From contig JALLLT010000025.1 of NCBI GenBank assembly GCA_025266875.1, positions 372,001 through 436,000 on the forward strand: 64,000 bases of DNA, written 5' to 3'. Origin of the DNA: Fennellomyces sp. T-0311. Taxonomy: Eukaryota; Mucoromycota; Mucoromycetes; Mucorales; Lichtheimiaceae. Below are positions 24,401-35,744 of the stretch, piece by piece. The notes under the pieces were generated by a model. It did no database searches. It was not told the DNA's origin and saw only the letters and a list, made by a program, of their open reading frames with translations. A program made the translations under genes and the position numbers. How positions within the stretch are numbered: position 1 is the stretch's first letter; every line of letters starts with the position of its first letter.

Positions 24401-25828
24401 GTAGAATCGCTGGAGGAGCTGAATGGTCGTAGACTTACCCGATCCACTGGGCCCGCAAAAAGCTACAGTCATACCAGGTCTAATTGTGAGATTGAAATCC
24501 TTCAGAACTTCGATATCAGGTCGGGTTGGATACGCAAAATTGATGTTACGGAACTCGATTTCACCAGTGACCTTGGCGGGCTTAAGTCCATTGTCAGAGT
24601 CAGGATCAATTACAGGTACGCGATCAATCGTTTCGAAAATCTTATGAGCAGCACCACAGGCAGTTGAGATGGCAGATAAGTGATTGGGAAGCTGTAGTAA
24701 GGACATGGCACCTAGAATTATATATGATTAGAGCAAAACCAATGTAATAAAGGTAAAATATATCTTACCAAGAAGCATGCAAAAGAAGGATACCATAATC
24801 TTCCAAGCTTCAAGCGTCTCGTTGATGGCAAGCACGCCACCATACCAGAAGGCAATAGCATAAATACAAAAGAGAACAAACAAGAAGCCACCCACGCCAA
24901 AGCCCATGATATAGCCACGGCGAACACCTGCTTGACGTGCCTTGACAAGTTTTTCTTCGTATATCTTAGCAAATCGGCTCTGTAGAGTGAATGCATAGAC
25001 TGTCCTAATGCCGGCAAAAACTTGTTCGGCCACGTTGCCTGCATCGGCATAGGCATCCTGAACTTTTAGGGTACTTTTGGTGATAAAGTATCCCATGGCT
25101 CCGCCTACACCACCAAGGACAGGCAACACTGCTAAAACGATAACTGCGAGATTCCAGCCCAATCCGAACGCCATAATAAAACCAAGGACAAATGCGGAAA
25201 GTGCGCGGATCATGGCCCCGAATTTTTCAGAGATACCATCCTGGATATACTGGGAATCAGCGGCGAGGCGTGTCGTCAGTGATCCTTCTTCGGATTGATC
25301 GAACCACCCCATATCTTGGCGCAGGATCGCGTGTACGTAAAGCTGTCGAATACGTCGTGTCTGGTTTTCACCCGTTAAAACCCACAACGAATTGGCGATA
25401 TAGGCGAGAACGAGAATAACGGTACCGAGGATAACAAAGATGATCACAATTGGTTGCGTGGCTTCAGAAGCACTCTTGCCCTCTCGAAATGCATCCATGA
25501 CTCTGTTCACGAATAGACCAAAAAATACAATGGACATGGGCTGGAGCAAACCAACAAGAACGGAACAAATGATAGCAATGGCGATCTTAAACTTGTCCCA
25601 ACCAGTAGCGAATCGAAACAATTTATGCATCGGAACTGTGCGCTTTAATTTCTTTTTCTTCTTCTTGTCTTTTTTATCCTCGTCACTGTTTTCGATGCTG
25701 GTGATCTGCTGATGCATTGGCACGGTATCTTCAACTGTGGGGAGATTGCGATCTGTTTTTTCGTTGGCTGTTGAGGAGCTGTGGCCATGCACAGTCCCTG
25801 AGGACTGTGTAGACGAAACTGATACCAT
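21482..25828 (-). CDS. ABCB/MDR-type full ABC transporter, copy B
   Basis: Seven exons, complement(21482..21607, 21679..22259, 22324..22340, 22421..23015, 23078..24005, 24062..24711, 24769..25828), 1318 aa. Each exon has exactly the same length as in copy A (126, 581, 17, 595, 928, 650, 1060 nt). The domain order is TMD1-NBD1-TMD2-NBD2 with the usual motifs: NBD1 [28 protein letters not shown]2 GSSGCGKS (Pro to Ser inside Walker A, at a variable position), [20 protein letters not shown]. The leader is again Lys-rich. Protein differences from copy A are concentrated in the leader, linker and membrane segments, and NBD2 is nearly the same. The gene appears intact. Likely the product of a local duplication; division of labour cannot be read from sequence. 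Confidence 0.96.
22324..22340 (-). other. 17-nt microexon of ABC transporter copy B
   Basis: Bounded by tcgcag and gttagt, it codes for the same YPARM segment as in copy A and is required to keep the frame between exons 4 and 6. Codons differ at synonymous sites from copy A, consistent with selection on the protein and splice signals. Confidence 0.9.
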
Positions 25829-25930
25829 AGATGACAAAAGTGAAAAGGAAGGAATTCTGGATCGGGGAGACTACGATCGATGGTGCTGGGCTTTTATTTA
25901 AATTCTCCATGAGCCCATTCATTGTAGCAC

Positions 25931-26006
25931 AAACGGCTAAAATCTGTTCTATGAGCCATAAAATGATGCCACCCTTTCCATGGCAACCATGTGTAACGAC
26001 TATCGT
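25931..26006 (-). promoter_or_regulatory. Promoter block shared by the two ABC genes (copy B)
   Basis: Counterpart of 20382-20458. The elements AACGGCTAAA, ATGAGCC, AAATGATGCCACC, TTTCCA and ATGTGTAACGACTATC keep their order and spacing. A TATA-like TTTAAATAAAAG lies closer to the ATG, near 25893-25905 on the minus strand. Confidence 0.6.
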
Positions 26007-26139
26007 GTTTACATCATGTTGATAAATCGCAATTCTATCAGATCTATTGGCGAAGTAAGCAGTTGATGCCCATCTAAGAGGTACTAAACGGTACCTGTAC
26101 ATATGTATCAAAAGTTGACCTATTGTGATCAACGCACAA

Positions 26140-28229
26140 CACCTTATCCGCGAAATTTAGTGATCAAATTTCCCGGTCATCGAAGCTGAGCTTTATTATT
26201 GTGATTTAAGATATACTTTGGTGTTGCTTAAGCAGGATACCGATATGCTTACCAAATCAGTTCCCCTTAACGAAATAAAATTTCTCATGATCTCAAGACG
26301 TACTTTCGTCCTTCACGTATCCTATTCAGATAACTACTATGCACAGTAATTGCTACTATCCAACCTGGGGGATTTCGCATGTCGTGGTATCATAGAACAA
26401 TCAATCCCGTATAGATTGACCACTTGCGTATATGTCTCGTATATACGTTTGCCTTATTTTCTGATATACGATAAGTAGTGCGAGTATAATTAAGTCTCCA
26501 AATGATGAGGAATGCTTTTTGATTAAGAGACTACACTTTTTTAAAATGTGCGTGTAGTTTCGGTAATCAGCGAGCCGATGGTGTCACAGACTTATAAACA
26601 CCTCATGAAAAATAAAATTCTATACATGTTGGCTCTAGTACTTTAACTAAAATTCACCACCACCTAACCCGAAGTTCACTTGCGAGAAGAACAGTCCACG
26701 GGACAAGCATATAATAGACTCTCGAATAGGCACATAGACCAAAGGCATTTGTTGACCTGCGACGGTGCGCGTCTTTGATCTAATGCTGTTGATCTTATTA
26801 TGTTGCAAGGAAAGGAAGGGTCGAAGGCTTGTACAACACTGTTGAGCATGCAAGAAAATACACAAACAGCAAAGCACGATCAGATTTTTTTCTTTTACGC
26901 GTATCAACATTTCCCAGAATTCAGGACAATATGAAGTGTGAAAAAAAGAGTTACACAGCTTAAACCTTAATATGAAAAGGTGAGTCATAAATAAGGAGCA
27001 GTATGAGACCAACTTCTCCCTGATTTTGCCATTTCAGCATCATTCAAATGTGAACATATATGGCAAAAACTCAAGCATAGAATTCAAGCACTCACGTTTA
27101 CCAAGCAGAAAGCTTATGTGTTAGCAGCGAATATGTTATTCCCAGTTTTACTTATAAGGTCAACGATCGTTCTCAAGAGAACGTCTCAGCTGGTGGTACG
27201 GGTTCTCTTCCGGTGCCACAATTATCTGTTTTTGTTCATGACAATTGCACTGGATTCAAATTGATAAGGTGACATAAAGAAGCGGACCGTTAGATTAGCC
27301 GGTCATTTGAAATACGGTCACTGGTGAAACGAAATAGCTTGCCTTCTTAACACATCAATCATCATAAACACTTCTTGCATACGTAAATCAACAGCCAGCA
27401 TTTGACCGCAATATTTCGACAGGCAATTTTTTCTGTGTGCAACGAAAGAGATTCAGCGATTGTGCCCTTAGCAAGTACTGGGGTGTACACTGAATTCAGT
27501 AACTGAGGCTGATTCAGATATACAGCATCTGCATGTTTGGGAAGATATCTATGAAGTATATATAAGGCATATTATGGAGATGGGTTTATATAGAGTATTA
27601 GTATATTGCAAACCAGCAGCAATAAACGTGAGCCAACTTTAGGCACCTGCATACCTACGTTGTGAGGCATTTGCTCCATCAGACCAAAGAGTAGATTACT
27701 TAAATCTTACGGATACAATAATATATACAAAAGGCATCTAATAACAGTACAACAAGGGTGTCTTAGGTGAATTTCAACTTTCCAGGTCAGGATCCTGCAC
27801 TTCCGGATTCACAGATTCTTTACAGTGATAGTATAGTATGATTGACTCCAAAGAAATTCAATTAGTCTTTTAATTTCTTGCACGCCGTAAATATCTTATT
27901 TTACTGTGGTTTTTGTTCAGATAGCGCATTTTCGCGCTTAAGCACCATGTTCCCAAAGGCTGCATATGATTTATTTTCTAAATTGGACGTTCATCAATCA
28001 TCCAGACATGTTTTACTGGCCAAAGTACTATACTCACTGTGTGTTTGTCTTGTTCGAGCAGCGCACTTTCGCGCTTCCATATCTGTGGATGCCTTGTGTG
28101 GATGCTTCCTTTATGGATGCTCTAGAGTGGATAATTCATGAGTGGACAATTCTTGTGTGGATGCTTCTCGCACGGGATGTCGTGTGCTTTTTTTTGAAAG
28201 TTTCTTTTCTTGTATTTTCTTATTGAGCA
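26140..28229. other. Gene-poor region
   Basis: Upstream of ABC copy B. The left part (26140-26280) keeps weak similarity to the DNA upstream of copy A. Open frames such as 26647-27012 on the minus strand lack motifs and codon consistency. Nothing else supportable. Confidence 0.4.
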
Positions 28230-28720
28230 TTTTTCAGTGTATGCATATTGCTTGCGTGATGCAAATGTTTGTCTCTTGTATGTTATGAACGCCTTGTATG
28301 TGGTAATGCCCTTGTGTATGACTTATGCGCAAATGTATGTCAGTATGCCCCTTGTACACCAATATCCTTGTACGCCGGTGCCCTCGATTACCCCAATGAT
28401 ATATATTACGTCGTCCTTATGTGTGCCAATGATGTTTTCCAATGATGTGTATAATGATGCGTACCAATGGTAGTGCTATTGTACGCCAGCGCTCTTGTGT
28501 GTGTCGATACCCTCACCTGAGCCAAAGTCCTCGTGTGCTGCCAATATCTTCTTGTTGCGTCAATGTCCTCGTGTGTTTCAACGTCCTTGTGTGTACCCTT
28601 GTGCACCTTGTATGCGCTAGTATGTGCGTGTCAATGGCGTACAATAATATGTGCCTTGTGCGCCGCCAAAGGATGCATTTATTTGTGCCAATGCTTGTGT
28701 CTTGCGTGTCCGTCCTTTGT
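28230..28720. repeat. Degenerate short tandem repeats (CTTGTGTGTGCCAATG-like)
   Basis: Roughly 20-28-nt units recur with heavy drift. Typical cores are CCTTGTGTGTG, CCTCGTGTG, CTTGTATG and GCCAATG, for example around 28310, 28370, 28420, 28490, 28530, 28570, 28590 and 28660. Unit length is irregular, so this is an old minisatellite rather than a recent array. It creates long T/G-rich open frames on both strands that should not be taken for genes. Confidence 0.6.
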
Positions 28721-30363
28721 GCGGCCACGTAATCCGCCGTGTTGCCTTGATAAAAGTGATCTATTGGATTGTCCCTTAAATGGGATTGTTGGTTTCGCAT
28801 AGCCTCAGCGCCATAAGGATGTTCGACGAGCTCGTTTCCCTTGGGTTGGATGTGATGTATGTTATTCTTGGTGCCATCAGCACTGTAACTGTGTTTGACG
28901 AATCCGTGCTTTCAAAATCTCATGGGTGAAGAGACGGGTTATGCTCCCCAACGTGTGCTCCCGGCACTGTTCCTTGAGTTTACCGCTCCCGAGATGGATA
29001 TGAGTAGCAAACGCCTGACAGAGGCACCATAAGAATGTTCGACCTCTTGGCGCACCTTCCAGGGACACGCTTGTTTCATGCAGCGCTCCCTTCGCTATAA
29101 TACGAACATGAGTTTTGTTTTGCTTTCAATGGCAATTGATTCATCACATACCCAAACTCGGGTGGTTAGACGCACATCTGCGCGCCATACAGCGCCTCCA
29201 GCGCCGAATCATATGTACACTGGGATCCCCCCCCCAAACCAGTCCTTCTGTCGCAGAAAAGCCCGCAGTAATCAAGTCGGGGTATCCTGGTCGTTCTACT
29301 GTTCAACGAGTTACATCTCAACCTCCTTTCGTAGGGGTCGTGAGGCTCTTGCCACTCTGGTGCATCTCTCAGGTAAATTGTATGAGATAAGGCAGTAGCA
29401 GGTTTCGGCAAGCCTTCCTACGGCAGAAAGACCCGAGTGACGGCGACATGAGGTCCTCAATGGGTGGCAGTGCACATATGAACCGACGCTGATCTCGCTG
29501 GACTAGGTCCAGCGTGAACCCAGCTAGGGGTTCTCAGTGATAAAAAAGAGTATTAGCACTCGAATATTGGATAATCCTAAACAAAACACTTACCACCGAA
29601 ACCGGTATCCTATGTCAGTAGCATGGCAAAACATGCGTACGTGACGCGTTGCAGAGGGAGAGGTCCTCAGTATGTTGGCGGTATCGGCACTAAGTATCGT
29701 GAGGGGTGTATTCCTATATTTACACTGGTATACGATTGAAGCGAATTAGCTACCTTGGATACAAGCGTGCTGAGTGCTGACTTCACTTTTTTTTTTATAA
29801 GCTATGAATTTTGATTCTTTTTTATGGGCTTATTGTGGTGGACCACTACATGTATGCACATGATGGAGATCGGTCAATCATCCATCCTAGCACATTCTAT
29901 CAGATGAGCACTCTGGAAGAGTATTGATGGCTAAGATCCAAACGGTATTAGCTTACACCGGTTTCAAGGAAGCTGAATGACGTTCTACAGGACATGCACC
30001 TATCACAGAGTACATGGAGTCGATATCTGTCGTCGTCGGTAAAACGTAAGATGAACACGCAACCAGACACGTTCTCGATCGAGTACCATTTATCCAGGGA
30101 CGGATATTAGAATCTCCAGTTAAAGATATAAAAGAGAGATAGTTCATTCATAATAAAAGACAGACAATTATTCAGATTCTCAACGAATTCTATTCTTGTT
30201 ATGTATTTTACCTATACTATCTCTCTCACCGCACTTATATAATTTTTGATGGACTTTATGTTTTTTATTCTTTTTTCCTTTTTAGATTTTTAGATTTTTT
30301 GCTTTTTTGGATTTTGTGCCTTTCGGCTTCTCTTATTTTTGATTTGTTTGTTTGCTTGTTTGT
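28721..30363. other. Repeat-derived, gene-poor region
   Basis: The motif CCATAAGRATGTTCGAC occurs at 28811-28827 and 29027-29043, and a weaker copy (CCATAAGAATGT) lies near 32004. The 29078-29400 stretch has overlapping open frames in two phases without known motifs. A pair of hairpins lies at 29496-29533. The right edge (30210-30360) is strongly T-rich. I see no gene here. Confidence 0.4.
29496..29533. repeat. Two adjacent perfect hairpins
   Basis: CGCTGGAC-TAG-GTCCAGCG (8-bp arms, 29496-29514) is followed one base later by GAACCC-AGCTAG-GGGTTC (6-bp arms, 29516-29533). The arrangement resembles a folded RNA or a transposon end, but does not match tRNA loop consensus on either strand. Confidence 0.45.
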
Positions 30364-30822
30364 TTACAGAAGTGCGTAGGAATAGGAGGAAGCATCCTCC
30401 AATGCATCTAGCTCTGCAACAATGTCATAGCACCACGTCTGAGGACGGGTACGGGAACGAGCAGGCTGGGCATGGAAGGGTGAAAGGGGAGAAGCGGAGG
30501 TGCCTGTTATTGCATTCAGCTCTGTACCATAATAATAGACGAGCTGTGAAGGTCGGGATGGTTTCTTGAAGGGGTTGGCAACAAGCGGAATGAGGCGGCG
30601 ATAGAGGTGGTAGAGCAAGGGAAACGCAAGATATTTGGCAATGAGGACAATGACGGCGGTGGCGTGGAACGCGAAAAAGACGACGACAACGACATGAAAA
30701 AGGAGCGTAATGAGGACAGCGAGGATGGCGTTGAGGATAGGTACAACGACGGCAACAATGAAAACGGCGACGAACACGCCTGCGATGGTAATGGAACTGG
30801 GTAATATGATGATGGCGAACAT
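30364..30822 (-). CDS. Hypothetical small membrane protein
   Basis: A single open frame from an ATG at 30822 gives 152 aa. The frame stays open to 30894, so a 5-prime exon could exist. The N-terminal half is very hydrophobic with three likely membrane segments (FAIIILPSSITIAGVFVAVF, then a Val/Leu-rich stretch, then VVVVVFFAFHATAVIVLI), followed by YLAFPLLYHLYRRLIPLVANPFKKPSRP and a Ser/Ala-rich cytosolic-type tail. No family recognised. A competing frame on the same strand (30516-30887) gives a Ser/Pro-rich product and looks like a shadow. Confidence is moderate because the surrounding DNA is repeat-rich. Confidence 0.45.
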   Translation of the reverse strand: MFAIIILPSSITIAGVFVAVFIVAVVVPILNAILAVLITLLFHVVVVVFFAFHATAVIVLIAKYLAFPLLYHLYRRLIPLVANPFKKPSRPSQLVYYYGTELNAITGTSASPLSPFHAQPARSRTRPQTWCYDIVAELDALEDASSYSYALL

Positions 30823-30894
30823 AGCGATAGCTCGAAGAAAAGAAGCGTCTGTGCCCGACAGCAGAAAATTATTCTCGCGAGGAGCATATCTCAA

Positions 30895-33364
30895 TGTAAA
30901 TCTACGTGGTATGTCGCGTGGCAGCCTTTAAATATTTTTTTAACTTTCTTTAATGCCTTTTGCACGGTTTTTCTCTTTTTAATTTTAGCTCGCTTGAGGT
31001 GTATAATGGCATACATATTCACTAAAATGACTGATTTCTTTGGTGCGTTTAGGAACAACAACCCTTACTGCGATTGATTCAACCTGCATAGTTTCTTTTC
31101 TTCACATTTATTTGGGCACTTTTGTTATCATACATGGGTGCGGTCTATGGCAACATGAGCACATAACCAGAGAGACAAGCGATGTGGTATTATTCTTTGC
31201 GACCAATCCGAAAACTGTTTTGCTCTATTTTGCTTGGACTTACAAGCATTGAATTTATTATAATATCTCGTATAATATTGGCCACAAGCAGAAGAGCTGC
31301 TGGATCTCCTTGCCAATATGATCAATGTGTACATGGATTAACACAACCCAAAAACTGCACACCTACATAAACAATTCAGTTTTGGCATTGGTGCAAACAA
31401 TAGTTCTGCAAACGTGTTGCGAAGTGACTACAGTGACAAATATGTATTCAGTTGACAAATGAGAAGCTTGAGTGCGAGAGATGTAGTACGCAAGAATGGA
31501 ATATACTCAGAAAGAGAGAAGCCTCATGGACAGGAAACAGTTGGTGGTCACAGAGGACCATGGGACTCGCTCTGCTTCCGGCTCATACGACTTGGCAAAT
31601 TCAGGTGCCGCCAGTGCGGGCCGGCCGGTTTGCATAAAGAGGCGATTTCGCATGCCGCGCACCTCTTTCCTTTTCTTCAACGCAACTCTCTTTCCCGGTT
31701 CAGGTTTGTGGACAATAATTCGTCATGATCGCTGTAAAAGCATTTGAGGCATCTCGGGTGTAAGTCCGTTAGCATTGCGCATACGCTGTGCACTTGGGTG
31801 GTTCCGGTGCCTGTCATTACGTCAGTCGGAATCGACTGAAAGTTCTACACCTTTGAGCCGGAAAGAAGTTGACTGCCCACGTCCATGATGAGCTATAGTA
31901 GAAGTGCCCCTTGTGTTTGATCCTTTGTGAGCAACAAGTCTACTTTCTGAGAACACCTTTTGAAACCAAATAACAAAATGACAATAAACTGTGCCTTGTG
32001 CCCCCATAAGAATGTCTTTGAATCAATAAAAGTGATTGCCATTGCAAACGTAATCAGGCAATGCAGTGCCCAAGAAGCTGGTTTGTTTATGAGGAATGAA
32101 TGTTATGCTGTCAAACGGATCGTGCTCCCTTATGATCCCAAACTTAATGTCATGCTGCTGATCCTCAGAGATCAGTGCACTTTTTTGAAACGATACGCTC
32201 AAGTCATGCGAACTCATTTAGCTTTGCTGTCGTTTGAATTGTGCACATTTCACACTTTCATGCGTGAATCAGCTACCGCTATGGCTTCACGCACTTCCTG
32301 AAATGGTGTCTCAACCCTGGTGCCATAAATTATGCGACTTTATTTGTTACCGTAAAGCCCTCCGAAAACCATCCATGAGCTCCATATAACCAGTATCTTT
32401 CCGCCACTTTATATACTTTTGGACTGACCATTTAGCTTGTTTATTGTGCTCTGTTTTAGTGCACGATATGAAAGGTATCATGACAAAAAAGAATAACGAG
32501 CTAGTAGCTGCATCCTTTTGAACTGGTCTCACAACCTACGCTCCTCCGGAAGGAAATAGGTCTATTGCTGTATTATAGCTTGGTCTCATCAGTGTACGTA
32601 CATAGGAAGGAGGTTTACGCTATTATGCCGTACCTCGACACCAACCATTGACCAAACAGAATGTGCCCATTTGTACTCTGTGCGGCAAGGAAACGGGTGC
32701 ACATACTATCAAACTCTGAATGCAAGCGTCAATATACCAAGCTACTGGGTGCTACAAATAATGCTGTAGTCATTGATACCAGAAGACGAATGGACGAGTT
32801 GGTACATTGATGCACATGTTATGCATGCAATACGAATTTTGCCAGTAATTGGATTAGAAGTTGTACGTACTTGGGCGCTGCTTGAGTCAGGCAACCAAAT
32901 TCATCTTAGTTGCTGCACCAACTCCCCTTACAAACATTTCTGTTTGTTCGCCAAGTTTCGTTTTTCTCGGTTGTTGAACCGAGCTCCAAAAGACACGGGT
33001 AATATGCTTGGATTGACATTGAAACTGGGGTGCGGCCCTGGATCTCGATTGCGAAAAGTGGCGGATGTTATTCAAGCAATGAGGGTCGGAGAAGATAGAT
33101 ACCGATTCGCTTTAGAATGTTGGGATGCCTTTGTTTAATAGGCTTTGTATTACGTATGTTGTGGAATAGTACATACTTCTTACAAAAATGGTATACGTGC
33201 ATAATTTGCAAGAGCATTTATCCCAAGTCATCACTGCTCTGTTATTTACAGGTAGCGACATATGTATATAGATGGACTCTATCAAAAATGAACTGCAATT
33301 CAATTTATGTAGCTCCAAATATTGTAGTACAGGAACATGGAATAAATTATTAAGGGATTTATTA
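30895..33364. other. Gene-poor region with decayed fragments
   Basis: Plus-strand open frames at 31452-31747, 31960-32301 and 32773-33138 (up to 121 codons) show scattered Cys pairs (for example VPICTLCGKETGAH near 32660-32700, a zinc-finger-like scrap) but no complete domain. Possibly remains of mobile elements. No gene supported. Confidence 0.35.
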
Positions 33365-35290
33365 TCACGTAGACAGTTCCATTCTTTCCATTTGCTTCCT
33401 GTCTAGCTCTAATAAACGATCTATATCTTGTTTCCGTTGTGCTCGGATGGTGGTAAACGATTCTCGTAAACCAAGCTGTTCACACGCATCCAGTGCAAGT
33501 GTATAACTGGTATTATCCGGCAAAACTTGGGCGCTCTTCATATCATGCCAAATGTTCAAGACTTGCGAAACCTGTTTGGCCTTGTCAAGCGCGCTCATGA
33601 TTTCATTATAAACCGATACTGGTAACTTTATCCCGGTGGCTTTGGCATCGGCATAAACTTGCATGGCTTGTCGAAGGTGACCCGACGCCACAAGAGTGTT
33701 GATCACAATGGTATGACTGGCGAAATCAGGCCGAGCTCGACGACGCATCGATCGATACAATTTGAGCATTTTCTGAGCATATTCTGACATGGTGACACCA
33801 TTTCGACCATCTGTTTTCCACACGTTCCGGTTTACTTTTTCTACCGGTCGAACCAATCTGGACAGGATCGACATGTGCATGTTGAAACTTCGTGTGTCGG
33901 GTTTGACTTTAAGTTCTTCCATCTTGTCCCACAAGACAGCCGCACGCTCGGCGTCGTCTGAATCGATATGCTGCTTCCGTGACAACAGACTCAGGATCGA
34001 ATTGAATGTGTAGATATTTGGTTTGACATCAAATGTTTGCATCTCTTCCAAAATCATCAATGCCCTGTTCATGTCCTGCTGTTTTGCGCATGCCGATATG
34101 AGTGATGTGTAAATGACCACATCAGGCTTGAACCCTTGTTCTTTGATGGTTTCGTAGAATTCAAATGGTGCTTCCGGTGGTTGTGTTTGATCCTTGACGA
34201 GTGTATCGAGGACAATACTGTAGCTGTAGATATCTGGTTCGACACCATGTTCAATCATCTTGTGGAACACATCAAGGGCATTCTGGAATCGATTTTCTTT
34301 GACATAGGAAGCAATGAAAGTGTTGTAATCACGGACGTGACAAGTGATGCCAATACGTTTCATTTCCTCCAAAATCTGCTCCGGACTCAATCCCATGGCT
34401 GACAAGTGGCTACCGTTGATCTCGGCACCAGATTGCTGTAGATCGGCGTATACCTTGTTCATCTGTTCTGGCATGTCAGATTTGTACAATATCGAGAGAA
34501 GAATGTGGTACGTTGCGGGTGTGGGTGTCCGGCCATTCTTAATCATTTGCCTGTATACGGTAAGAGCACCATCAGGCTGATTGACTGATCCATACACCTG
34601 AATCATAGAATTAAACACTGCGTCATCGTCATCCTCGAAGCGTTTGTTCAGGTATGCGCCATAATACACTCGAGCACCCTCCAAATCGTCTCTGTTGGCA
34701 AAGATCCAGATTAAAGACTTGTAAAGGTGTGGTTCTTCGGGCCACATTTTGCGCTGTTGCAATGATTGATAAAACGTATGGATATCCGACAGGGTACCAA
34801 GTTGAGTAATGCCTCCGAGGATGGTTCTGACAGTGACAGTATCAGGGGAGTACTGGGCACGCATCATACCATCAACGACCAGTTTCGCTGATTGGAGGTC
34901 ACCGTGGGTGATAAACGCATGGATCAACATGTTGCTGCAACGTACAAAGGTATCTTGAGATGGTTGACGTCGGTGGATTTCCTGAAGCACCTTTTGGATT
35001 TGACGGATAGAATTTTGGGGCGAACCATCCTTTTTGATACGGCTGCAAAGTCGAATAAAGTCGCTGTCGCCTATTTCAAGCTTCTTTTCGACTCGATCGG
35101 TGTACTCGGCCCATAGGTCGTTAAGGTTTTGTCCAAAGTTGAGTTTGTTTGGTTGCAGTTGAACTTTTTCTTCCTGTTGTAAGGCAGCATGAGCTTTAAT
35201 TGCGGTCACACTGAAGGATCGTTGGTAGGGAATGGGACGAATGGTCGACTGTAAGGATCGCCATGCTGAATAATAGCGACTTATAGACAT
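33365..35290 (-). CDS. Mitochondrial pentatricopeptide-repeat (PPR) protein
   Basis: Single exon, 641 aa from the ATG at 35290. The frame is open further upstream, but MSISRYYSAWRSLQSTIRPIPYQRSFS is a good basic, Ser/Arg-rich mitochondrial targeting sequence, so this start is preferred. About a dozen 35-residue helical units follow. Clear ones are DTFVRCSNMLIHAFITHGDLQSAKLVVDGMM, AVFNSMIQVYGSVNQPDGALTVYRQMIKNG, DYNTFIASYVKENRFQNALDVFHKMIEHGVEPD, DVVIYTSLISACAKQQDMNRALMILEEMQTFDVKPN and SHTIVINTLVASGHLRQAMQVYADAKATG. Such proteins bind organellar RNA and control its processing or translation; the target RNA cannot be read here. Confidence 0.93.
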   Translation of the reverse strand: MSISRYYSAWRSLQSTIRPIPYQRSFSVTAIKAHAALQQEEKVQLQPNKLNFGQNLNDLWAEYTDRVEKKLEIGDSDFIRLCSRIKKDGSPQNSIRQIQKVLQEIHRRQPSQDTFVRCSNMLIHAFITHGDLQSAKLVVDGMMRAQYSPDTVTVRTILGGITQLGTLSDIHTFYQSLQQRKMWPEEPHLYKSLIWIFANRDDLEGARVYYGAYLNKRFEDDDDAVFNSMIQVYGSVNQPDGALTVYRQMIKNGRTPTPATYHILLSILYKSDMPEQMNKVYADLQQSGAEINGSHLSAMGLSPEQILEEMKRIGITCHVRDYNTFIASYVKENRFQNALDVFHKMIEHGVEPDIYSYSIVLDTLVKDQTQPPEAPFEFYETIKEQGFKPDVVIYTSLISACAKQQDMNRALMILEEMQTFDVKPNIYTFNSILSLLSRKQHIDSDDAERAAVLWDKMEELKVKPDTRSFNMHMSILSRLVRPVEKVNRNVWKTDGRNGVTMSEYAQKMLKLYRSMRRRARPDFASHTIVINTLVASGHLRQAMQVYADAKATGIKLPVSVYNEIMSALDKAKQVSQVLNIWHDMKSAQVLPDNTSYTLALDACEQLGLRESFTTIRAQRKQDIDRLLELDRKQMERMELST

Positions 35291-35744
35291 TGTCAAAGTA
35301 AATATAGTGAAGCAGTGAAAAGGTGGCAACTTTTTTGCTTGAGTGACTGTGATCATCGGAAGACCCGGGCCGCGGATCCGGTCGAAGATTGTCAGGCAGG
35401 AACCACACAGACAAGGCGGTCGCAACCGGGTTGCCATGGAAAAATAGGCTGTAATGATGACACAATTGGAATCGGATTTAGTGTGGGAGCTGCGCAATCA
35501 GCATATGTAGATGGAGCGTACACAAACATAATATATGCACGATGCATGTTGGACAAAAGGGCAAAAAAACATAATTACAGTTCTTTTTTATTTCAATGTT
35601 TGCGTGAGTGTTTGGATGGGGGAAGGGAAACAAAGCTGAGCACCAAAGAAGTATATATAATAATATATATGAAGGAGAATATAGAATTTCCTCTTGTGTA
35701 ATGTTTTTGTTCATATGGTATAAGAGAGACTTGGGAAAAAAGCT

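Noticed and set aside
28230..28720. CRISPR-like array
   Set aside because: The units drift and have no constant repeat with unique spacers; the host is eukaryotic.
28210..28802. Long open frames with Cys/Val/Leu-rich products on both strands
   Set aside because: They follow the T/G-rich tandem repeat; the protein sequences are translations of the repeat.
29160..29400. Retrotransposon or rRNA fragment
   Set aside because: No reverse transcriptase motif and no conserved rRNA core were seen; the match was only a general impression.
29490..29560. tRNA gene
   Set aside because: Hairpins are present, but T-loop and D-loop consensus, anticodon arm and acceptor stem are lacking on both strands.
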